NCBI RefSeq assembly: GCF_000208865.1
Contig: NC_018394.1
Coordinates: 703,635-767,634 of the forward strand
Length of the DNA stretch: 64,000 nucleotides
DNA from: Neospora caninum Liverpool
Taxonomy: Eukaryota > Apicomplexa > Conoidasida > Eucoccidiorida > Sarcocystidae
Direction of reading: 5' to 3'
Within the stretch, counting starts at the first letter, position 1. Every line of letters starts with the position of its first letter. This document shows positions 23,563-33,658 of the stretch, piece by piece. Below the pieces are notes generated by a model. The model worked only from the letters and a program-made list of their open reading frames with translations, searched no databases and was not told the origin of the DNA. The translations under genes and the position numbers were made by a program.

Positions 23563-26500
23563 GGGTGAAGGTAGCGGGAGAACCACAGGGCGCGAGACGT
23601 TTGTTTCTTGGACGGCAAGCAAAATAGGCAACGCGAGACCGGCGGCGAGGGCTCCTCAAAGCACGCGCGCGCACGAAGAACAGCAAGAGACCGGCAAACG
23701 CGTCACTTGGCAGTTGTCATGCTGGAAAAGCAACTCCCTTTGTCTGTCGGACAATCTCAGGAGCTGAAGCGAAGCCGCCATCGGGGTGTATATACACAAG
23801 AAGCGCCGCCGCACAGATGCCGCAGAAAGCCGACGGTTAGCGGCCTCAAAACTGAGTGACGAGGGAAATAGGGCGCCTCTGTGTTCTGTTTGAAGCGAAG
23901 AAACGAGGCAGTACCACGTGTCTCTGTGACAGAACGAACTGGAAGATGCAATTCATCGGTTCCGGGAACAAGATCGGTTTCTAACTACTGCGGAGAAATG
24001 TGCAAGACCCGCAGCGAATCAATTGTAACTGGACAGCTTTGGGGGCAATTTCTCTTACAACACAGTTTCGGGGGTGAAATGAAATTCAAGAAGAAAAACA
24101 ACGGAATATGCGAATCACTGTGACGAGTTGTGCCCAATTCATCTACAACAGAAATGGAAACTTCCCTTACGCAAACCCAAAGACAAGAAGGCCTCGCGCC
24201 TTTGCGACAGACCCGTGTGAATGACCCTCAAGGGATGCCTGAACGTTGCTTGGCTGGTCGTTTAGACAACTCACCGGCTTTCAGTCTAAACGGAAGCATT
24301 TTCCGCGGGCCAAATTTCCCCAGAAGGGAAAAAAAATTAGACTGAAGTGTTTGCAAGTAAGCTTCTTTCGCGATTCTGTATCTGTCGCATCTGAGAGGGC
24401 AATCTGCAAGGCCGTTGCATGCACAGGAAAAAACCCACACGTCGGGCGTCACAGTGTCGTTAGCATGTAATTACGACAATGAAAACGGATAAAACGACGC
24501 CTTCCAGCCTCGCTTCTTCTGATTTTCCGCTTTTGTTTGGTGTTCGTTTTGTGGGACGCCATCTAAAAAGCGGGGCGTGTTTTTTTGTGATCTTCCGTGG
24601 GGCAGAACTGTGACAACAAAATTTGAGTCGTGTGAGCATAGTTGAACGGTAGCGTCTGTCGGGAAGGGCTTTTGCGAACCGATCGTGTGTGTAGCAGAAG
24701 CAGAGCGTGATCTATGCAGTCCTTTTCGTATCTGAGCGGTTTTGTATTTTTTTTTAGACGCTGGTTGTACAGACTGCAGTAATTTTTGTCTTCGCCAGGG
24801 AGACGCGGCTGCCACCCAGCTGTGTTTGACTCTAGAATCAGCAGAGTTGAACTATGGTTCAGTCTTTTTCGGCCTCTTCTCGTGGGTGTGGCGATAACGT
24901 AGCTGAAGCCATGTGGTATGCTTGCCTTTCCTGCGCAAAAGATCTCGGGTGGTTCGACGGGCGTTCTTTGTCGCGCAATCGCGCGGAGACGTGAGACCTA
25001 CGTGTCGCCCACAAAAAGCGTTGAGCTCGTCTCTGTGCGTTGATATGCCGCGAAAAGTGGAACACGTTTACACAGAGGGTTGGGTTACGCAGACGCGGCG
25101 ATACAGTTTGTATATGTGGCACTTGTGGATGAAACTCCCAGTGGAAACGTGTCTCACTCACTGGCTAAAACGACCCGATTCCTTGTGTGCGCGCAACCAG
25201 GTGCCAGACTGCACACAAAGGTGGACAACGCTCTGAAAGTAACTGTGCGCAGAGGCCGAACAGGCAAACGCCTGCTGAAGGAATGCCAAGTGTCGCAGAA
25301 AAATGAGTCTGAGCCAACGCATTTCGGGTACAGGCATACGCCGAACAGTTCACCACCGCATTGATAAAGCTGCTCTGCAATGAAAATGGCGAAGTTCAAA
25401 CATAACTTTACAACGTCACCCCGTAGGGAGAATGAATAGAAAACCTACATGTATCGGCCTTGGGGTGATTCGTCGGAAGATAATTTGTGGCATATGCGCG
25501 GAAAAATAGAGATCAAAGCTCAGCAGCCAGGCATCGATCTGGTTCTCAGCCATGTCATCGTTCGTATTCGTTTGATACAGGTGCATTTATGGAACTTATC
25601 ACGAGACGAACAGCACATTTGAACTCACACTAAATGGAGCCTCCTTGCTGTCAAGGACGTGTGTGTGTCACTGTTTGGTGATAACGGTCTGCAGCGACTG
25701 ATATATTGGCAAAGCTCGAGAGCCCCACGAAGATATTTTTTATACTCAGAAAGAAGCCCGAATCCTGCCAGAGGGGGAGCAAAACCCCGGATGGAGATGT
25801 CCATTTGAGGTTCTTTTGGCGTGGCACGGGGTCACGCCGTCGCGTATGCTTCCATACCGCAGCAAGCGTACCGAGTAATTCATGGTTCCCTTCTTCGGTT
25901 TTTTGTGCCATCGACTCCAGGGGGCATAAAAGATGAAAGAGAGAGGGGACTTTTTGCAAGACATATCAAAGCTTGCTGCGGTCTGCGTGATGTAGACTTT
26001 AGACTGGAACGCTCACCACCCACAATGGCCGTTCACTTCATAGAGAACCCACTGCTCACACGGAGGTGAACGCCGTCTAGTAACACGCATTCCGTGACGA
26101 TGTTACAGATTACAGCTGCTTGTTCACTAAATGGACGCGGAAAGCCTTGTATTGTATGCCGGGAGGGTGACAGCTGTTTCTCTTCAAAGATTGTGTGCTT
26201 TCGTGCATCCTAGAACCACACTCACATTTGCCTGTTTTGCCATTTTCGGCCAATTCCTCACGAGCAACATACCAGCAGGTAGGCAGCTGGTTTCATGCAA
26301 AAACTAATGTTTGTTTACGTAAAACTTCGTCCCGACGGCCTATCCACCGGCGCTGAAAAATCGTCTATATCCCTAGATCAGGGCTCCTTTCCGCATTCCA
26401 CAGTCCTTCGGGGGCACAACCGGCCACTCAACTCTGTTCGCCTTTCTCCAGTGGTATGTCTTGGCTTTTTTTGCGGCACATGTCAGTGAACCGTGTGCAG

Positions 26501-26788
26501 ACGAGTCACGAGAGGTGTGCGGCTCCGTCGGAGCAAGCCTTCTAAATCTCCGAACAGATTGGCCTCAGTATGCGACACTGTCAAGCCGTCAGTTGACTTG
26601 GTGTGTTTATTCTAGTCATCTTGTTCTAGACGGGTACTTTTTGTTCTCTTGATTCTCATTCCTCAGTTTGAGTTGCCCCTGCACTGTTCACTGGCTACCT
26701 GTTTTTCCCGCTTTTGTTGTCCCAGAGGGGTTAATTGAGACTGTTGTACATCTCCCGTTTCAAGACCCAGGAAGTGTTGATTACGCCT

Positions 26789-26813
26789 GTGTGTGTGTGT
26801 GTGTGTGTGTGGG
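26789..26813. repeat. TG microsatellite
   Basis: An uninterrupted (TG)n run of about 25 bp, some 200 bp upstream of the PrpC start codon. Confidence 0.95.
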
Positions 26814-26931
26814 TTAGGTGAATTACTCTTATACGCACGGTTTGCACAGAGCGTGCCGCGCGTCTCTGACCTGTGAATCCAAGCGCGCGATCCAATGAAA
26901 GCGAGAACAGCGGAGGGTTCCTCCCCGTTTG

Positions 26932-26938
26932 TGCATGC
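26932..26938. promoter_or_regulatory. TGCATGC element upstream of PrpC
   Basis: A palindromic TGCATGC (ApiAP2-type) motif about 75 bp before the PrpC ATG. Its role is inferred from the motif and position only. Confidence 0.4.
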
Positions 26939-27012
26939 CGCTTCAGTACCTTCTTCAGCTTCCTCCCCCTTACATATTGTGTTTCCTTTTGCTTTTCCCG
27001 TGCACCATCCTG

Positions 27013-30000
27013 ATGGCTGCTGTCGTTCGAACTTGTCGAATTCGCCTCCGCACAGACACTTTCCTTGCCCCATGTGAAGCCTCCGAAGTCTTGCGAGGGA
27101 GGTTAGTGCACAACATATCGGCGTCAACTGGTCTCAAAACGTGTTGTTCTGCTTCGATTGGACAGTTTCAGCATGCCTCTTGTCTTTGGAGAAAATCCAC
27201 AGTTGCCACTCGTTCTTTTTGTAATAGGCCTTCATATCCGTATGCAAAGAGTATACTTCCGACAGTCGCAATTCGGCCACTCTCATTGGCGAGGCAAGGA
27301 ATCTCAGTTGCGAATCGCACGTGGTTGGGCGACCATGCTCTCAAATGTCCCCATTATGATGTGCAAGTGCCGATAGCACCGTCCGAGCGCGCATTTTTTT
27401 GCGACTGTCGTTCACTTTTCTGTTCCCAAACATTTTTTGTCGTGACTGCTACCACGGTCGAAAGGCAAAGCTTCAAGGAAAATACCAAAAACGGAATATT
27501 ACGTGTGACTGTTCAGTCTGAAAACCCTTACAGAGTACCCTCGCTTTTGAGGCACTATCGTGGCCTACATATCGGGTCTGTGGAACCTAATCTTCGCGAA
27601 TTTCCGCCAAGAAAAATCACTTGGCAACAAGAAAGGAAAGCCCTTCTAAGTTCGGAAATGGCGAGACAACAGCCTGAATCCTCAGAAGAAAAGCGCAAGA
27701 ACTCAAATTACCCTCCCGGATTAGAAGGTGTCGTTGCGGGAGAATCTGCCATATCAAGTATTGGACCGGCCAGCTTAGCAGGCGAGTTAAGAAGCCAACG
27801 AGAAAAGTCAACTTGCTTGAGTGTTTGTCGTTTGCCAAACGGAAGGGAAGGTTGGAATCTGACCGCGTTTAATGACTGGGAGCCGCGTTCCTCTTCAGCC
27901 GCTTCTTCGTCTGCTTGCAGAGAGGGCTGGGTGAACTGGGGTTCTGCGCACGTAAGTGATACGGGTTGCGGGCGTTGGGACATGGCAGATACCGTTGCCT
28001 TGTGCGTCTCGTTCTCTGCATATATATGCATCTATGTGAATCAGTATAGGTATGAGCGCATTTAGGCAAGTGTGGAAGAGTCGATGCCATTTCGGGGGTT
28101 ACCATGTCTAAGAACATGAGAATATGCCGTGTCAGCGAGTCCGCGTGGCATCCTAGGCGAAGGCCACACGGATTTGCAGGTGAACGCGGAATTGAAGTGT
28201 ATCATCCGGGTATTTTTGCCGTCATGTTGCCGCAGGTTTGACATACCGGGGCTACCGCATCGCTGACCTGACTGAGAAAGCGACCTTCGAAGAAGTCGTG
28301 TTTCTCTTGTTGCATGGTCGTCTTCCAACGAAGGATGAATTGGAGCGTCAACATCAGGAACTTGTGAAAGCTCGTATATTACCGCCTGTCCTTAAAGCCT
28401 GCCTCGAGCGCTTCCCCAAAAGTGCACATCCTATGGTACTCATTCGAGAGGAACCCAAAAGGACAAGCACACCATGTTCACAGAGTGCACACTATTACCG
28501 TTGAGAATGGGTGAACCGGGTCTTTTCAAAGAGAAATCGCCTTGCTATCTTATGAATCAGAAACCGCCAGTTTTTCTTTCCGAGAAGATATCGTTTTGTC
28601 TACGCTATTGGTGCTTTGCGGTCTGTCCTAAGGTTGAAACCAGCACCACCACTTGAAGCATCTGCGGGGAATATCTCAGTTCCATTTGCTGAATCGTAGA
28701 CCGTGGATGCCAAAACGAGTTAGTCCACGCACGCCCGAGTGAGATTTTCTCTCGTTTCGTTAGCGCTTTCGTGTTTTCCGTTAGTCCTGGAAATGATTAT
28801 CTACTTTCTACAACGGTGGCGCTCGTGCATGTACACAATATCTTCACGTCGAAGAACCTCGCAGCGATCCCATTCCTCACGACGTTGTTTTCAAGCTTTG
28901 CCAGCACGCATGACACAGATGCATACGTTGGCTCTGTGTGCTTGCAGATATATTTAGATATGAATATAGTATGGATGTGACGACGCACAATGATGCATAA
29001 ACATCTAGATAGCGGCAAGGCCAAAAAGTGTATTTTTTTGATACACATACACGTATGTATGCATGTATGTATTCCGCGAGCGCGTCTGTATTCGTGCATA
29101 GAAAGTTCTCTGTTTAATCGTTTTTGTTGTGAGTGTTCGCTTGGCACCCAAGTCCTGTCGGCAGGCACATCCCCGGCCACTTTTCGCGTCTATCAACAGC
29201 AATTCAAGCGATTCCCCTTTCCGTTTTTCTCTTCATCTGTATGACTCAGGATGTCCTGAGGACAGGCTGCTCGGTGATGGGGATGCTGGAGCAAGAAAGA
29301 GTCCCGCCAGAGCAGCAAGCGAAGGTGGGTTTCGATGTCAAGCTGTTGAAAAAGAAAAGGTCTTTCCCGTAGAAGGTCATTTCGTGGTGCACCGTTTTCC
29401 GCCGCTCACTACAAACGGCGCTGCTGCCTGCAGAGTTAAGGTGCATAGAAGAGCTGCTTGAGGGCATCCTTCCGCTGTGCCTTCCCCCATCGTGTCTCCG
29501 TCCGTGCGTGTATGCAGGGTCCAACTCTATCTGCGATGGGGAGGCGTTTCCATGTCGATTGCTTTCCCCGCATCTCTTTTTTCTCTCTGCTTGAGGGCTG
29601 AGCGAACTGCTGTACAGATCTTCTGGAGCCGATGCGGCACTTCTGTTGTGAGCTGGGAGAGCCGTTTTTTGTGGGAAATCAGTAATTCTAAAATCATCGA
29701 CTCCAGACCGTTCACTAGGGGTTCTGGTGTTTGAACGCCCGCCGTGATGACCAGTGTTCACCAACAAGTCCAATACGTGCGTTGGCAGTCTCTGGGATCT
29801 CTTGCTGTGTGGCTATTTCTTGTCTTCAGATCGGTGTCAGATTGATAGGCATATACAGTAGCATATTGTTCTACTGGTACCACTACGCTCATCACGGGAT
29901 AAGAATATGCGAGGAAACCGATCCAGCGGACTCCGTCGCTGCCCATTTCCTCAAGCTCTTAAATCGACATGACTCTCTTGCTGAGGTAACGTTGACGCGA

Positions 30001-30341
30001 CCCTCCTTTTCAGCTTCTATCAACCACTCAACATCTTCGTCAGTGGGGAGCGGGCTTTTTTGGTATCCAAGAACATGGCCATATCCGAACATACCTAAGC
30101 ATCTAAAAGTGTGTTTTGGCATGTGTCGATCCTGTAAGGAAAGATACTGGGGCACGCCAGGTGTGTCGAAGATACAGTGTGTCGCGGCTTCACGCACTGA
30201 ACAATAGCGTCTGAAGTAAATGTAAGTCTGAGCTTGCTCTGTGGTGTTGTGTTGTCTGTCTGCGAATCATTACGTTCATGGGCACACGAAGAAACAGAAA
30301 CATAATCGACACGTTTTCGTGGTGTTGCAATCCGTCGTCCG

Positions 30342-30373
<32 letters not shown>

Positions 30374-32444
30374 CGGCACGGTGCGTCTGAAGATGCACGG
30401 AGCGTCCATGCAGTAGAACCACGATTTGTTCGCTTGTCCCGGTGCATGCAGTTATCTCTTGCTTCTCTTTCATCAACCAAGCGGATGGCGTACCGCATGT
30501 AGATTGTGTAGCGTTCTCCGCCCGCGACGCCTTGGCTCCGGTGTTCTTTTTTTCAGCCTCATCCTCTCGAAGTGAAGACGGTCGATGTTTCTCTCATTCT
30601 GTACGCGGAACATGAGTTCAACGGTGAGGTCTCTGTCTTCTTGGGCCTTTTAAAGCCTACCAACAGGGATAGATGCGAACAGATGTCTGTGCAGAGAAAC
30701 GGCTGCCGAAACACTGCTGAGAACACCCAGTCCAGTTTTGTATAACTATGTGAACACAAGTATGCGTGTATATATATATATATATATGTAGGGTAGTGTG
30801 TTGTCATCGTGGCAAAGGCCTTGTGTTTTTCTCGTGCATTAAGAAGGGTCGGTGTCTTCCGCGATTCCGCTTTCCTTGTGCGCAGCGTCCACTTTCGCTG
30901 CTCGAGTGACCGCCGCCACACGGTCCGATATCTACAGCGCAATTTGCAGCGCCATCGGCACTCTGAAGGGCCCTCTCCATGGAGGCGCGAACGAGGCGGC
31001 GATGATGTTTTTGCAGGAGCTGCGCGACCTGCAGCACGCCAACGAAGCGGTGAGTTCTCTTCCTCTGGATGAGACATTTCGAACTGCGAAACGCGTGAAC
31101 GGGGAGAAGGCCTTCCGTTCAGTCACTCAGGAGAGACACAACAGTTCATCAGTCGCAGGAAGATATAGAGCGGCCTCATCTTCGCCCATAGTTAAATGAA
31201 GGCGGCTTCTGCCAACGATTCGAAGGCGTTAGTCGTGCTGTCGATACAGCTGCATTCCAGGTGCGCTTTTTAGTGCAAAACACTCTGTCCCAGACAGAAC
31301 AGGGATTGGCAATCCACGTAGACGCGTCCATGTTACTAGAGGTGCGTTTGCACGCAGGGATGAAATAGCACATGTGAGCTCTGCGAGCATGGTCACATGC
31401 AGTCACATGCGCATCTTAGAGGCATTGACATATATATTCGCATGCGTGCATACATGCGCATGCATATATGTCTATATGTGTGGGGTTGGATGGGCGGTGG
31501 ATCTTGCAGCTTGAGTCGATCTGGAGACGCCACGATAGGGTTATGGGTTTTGGCCACCGAGTGTACAAACAGGGAGATCCTCGCTCTCACCTCATGATGA
31601 AGTTCGCGCTCGACCTCGCCGAGAATGCGCCGAAGAAGGATCCGAACCTCGTGCGGATTGCGCAGCATATCGCGGAGAGAATGGAGAAGGAGAAGCATCT
31701 TGCTGCGAATGTGGACTTCCCCTGCGCCATTGCCTACCACCAGTGAGAGAGGACCTCGTCCCCTTCCGATCGTTTCTGCCTCATACCCCCAGTTCAAGCA
31801 CAGATATATATAAATATATATGCATATACACATGTACTTGTACTCGTAAAGGGAGTCATAAAAGCGTATCCAGAGAGCCTCTGCCCGGGTGTTCGCCGTA
31901 TAGCCGTGCCAAGTCTGTCACGCGTGGCAGTCGAATGTACTTAGATCTGCAAGTCATATATAGAGAAGTGTGGAGAGACGGAGATTGAGGTCGAGATGCA
32001 GGTTTGCATGCGTAGGGTCGTCCACGTCCACAAACGCTCGGTGTCTTGCCAACCGATTGTCTTGCGACTCCTCACTCTTATGGGCATCACCATGTCTGCA
32101 ATACCCACGTGCATCTGTGTGTATCTCCCCGAAAACGTGTGAATGCATGCTTGTGTGGCTCTGAGCATGCATCCACGAGCAGAGGTTATTTGCATATGTT
32201 GGAGACGCGTTTGGTTTCGGGTTCTCCGCTTTTCAGGTGCGGCATCCCGACAGATTTTTACACGCCGCTGTTCGTTCTCGCCCGCACCGCAGGGTGGACG
32301 GCGCACATCATCGAACAGCGCGCAAACAACCGATTGATTCGGCCTCTCTCCCATTACGTGGGACCTCCCGTCCGGTCCTTTCCTTCTATCGAAGAACGTG
32401 AAAAGGAACCCAGTCGCGCGGAACAGTTCGACAGTCGCCTGTAG
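27013..32444 (+). CDS. prpC: 2-methylcitrate synthase / citrate synthase family (PrpC type), 8 exons
   Basis: Exons: 27013-27781, 28236-28435, 29250-29324, 29830-29985, 30557-30623, 30886-31049, 31510-31742 and 32237-32444. All phases join, giving 623 residues. The enzyme condenses propionyl-CoA (or acetyl-CoA) with oxaloacetate, normally in the mitochondrion. The core starts near [15 protein letters not shown] (about residue 235). [30 protein letters not shown] and [12 protein letters not shown] follow. The catalytic residues are His in LHGGANE, His in GFGHRVYK and Asp in NVDFP. The [15 protein letters not shown] ending matches bacterial PrpC better than eukaryotic citrate synthase. The ~230-residue N-terminal extension begins with an Arg-rich, acid-poor segment ([14 protein letters not shown]) typical of a mitochondrial presequence. 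A downstream ATG near 27658 would give a protein close to the bacterial length. Substrate preference is inferred. Intron 1 uses a GC donor. Confidence 0.93.
27782..28235 (+). other. PrpC intron 1 with GC-AG ends
   Basis: The donor reads CAG|GCGAGT and the acceptor CCGCAG. Only this junction restores the PrpC block [16 protein letters not shown] at nearly the bacterial length. The nearest GT donor (at 27757) would delete about eight conserved-position residues. Confidence 0.75.
30338..30370. repeat. TA microsatellite in PrpC intron 4
   Basis: (TA)n run of about 30 bp. A second, shorter one lies at about 30768-30788 in the following intron. Confidence 0.9.
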
Positions 32445-33658
32445 GCCTCCGTCTCCCCAGATCGTGGCTTGGCAGATTCCCATTCTCCTCCGCACCAACC
32501 GAGGGCGTCGCTGTGCTTGCTGGGTGCGGGCGCTCTCGATCGCCGAGACAGGCAGACGCGTGTCCCTTCTCGCTGAAGAATCGGTGCATGCGCCGCTCTC
32601 TGTAAACATCTGTGAACATTCTCTTGGTGTTTTGTAGTGGGCTTGGCACCGAAACACAGGTGATAAAGAGTTCAATGTACATGCAGACACACTTATGTAT
32701 ATAATTATATATGATACAACCATGTTTCGAGGTGGACTCAGAGACACGCAAGAGTACGGATCTGGATACCAGCAGGTTTGTGTGTGGGATTTTGTAGGGT
32801 TCTTTTGGGGGAAGAAAGAGCAAGTGCATGCACGTAGATATGTCGAGTGTGTTTGAGAGATGCTTTCGTGCGTGGCAGTTCAGAGGGCTCATGTTGTTCG
32901 TTGTTTCATATGGAACTCAAAGGCTTTTTGTGAGCGACAGACAACCGAATAAAACGTCTCGCTCGGCTGACTGGAGAGCCGCGGTGGCCGGGAACGTCGT
33001 CCTTTCGCTCCGAGGGCGCAGACGTTCAGTTATCACTTTTGCCATCGCGAAACGGGTTTGTCACGGCTCCGTCGACCTCGCATTCCACGTACAACTACGC
33101 GTATACATGTGTGCAAAGTATGTATACATATGTAGATATCTGCCATGTACTGTAGATATTTGCAGTGTACACCCCACACCTAAGCTATATACACTCCATA
33201 TATAGGTTGCAGAAGCCTATATCTGGTGACTGTTCTGGCGGTTGAGGAAGATGTTCGTGTTGCCTTTGAAAGCCTTCACGAGCAGGCAGCGAGAAAGCGC
33301 GCGTTCTCGGTGAAGAGTTGTGTGGCGTTGACCTGCCACAACGGAGACGTAACAACGGAGTTAGTCTCGAACGAAAGCACAAAAGATATCGAAAAGATCG
33401 TCTCAAATCCCAACTCGACAAACCAATGGGCGTAAATATATATGCACTTGTGAGCGCATAACTATACCTTTGCACATATATACGTATATGTATACATATG
33501 AGGGTGTTTTATTATCCTTTGGAGCAGGCACGGTACAGGCTTGATTCACGTGTACGTACAGAAGCGTCCCGAGGAAGTCATGCGGCGCTCTCTGTCAGTT
33601 TTTGCCTCTGTGTGGAGCGGCGCATCGCTGCGGATTCTCCAGTCGCGCTTTTGCATCT
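32445..33658. other. Convergent 3' region between PrpC and the secreted acidic protein gene
   Basis: Tail-to-tail spacer of about 1.2 kb with scattered TA-rich patches. No coding exon could be supported, although a further 3' exon of the minus-strand gene cannot be excluded. Confidence 0.45.

Larger units (their letters stand above)
23563..27012. promoter_or_regulatory. Divergent region between the CSB and PrpC genes
   Basis: About 3.4 kb between two outward-facing start codons. It contains TGCATGC elements at 24416-24422 and 26932-26938, and a (TG)n run near 26789-26813. No exon could be supported. It is expected to hold both promoters and 5' UTRs. Confidence 0.5.
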
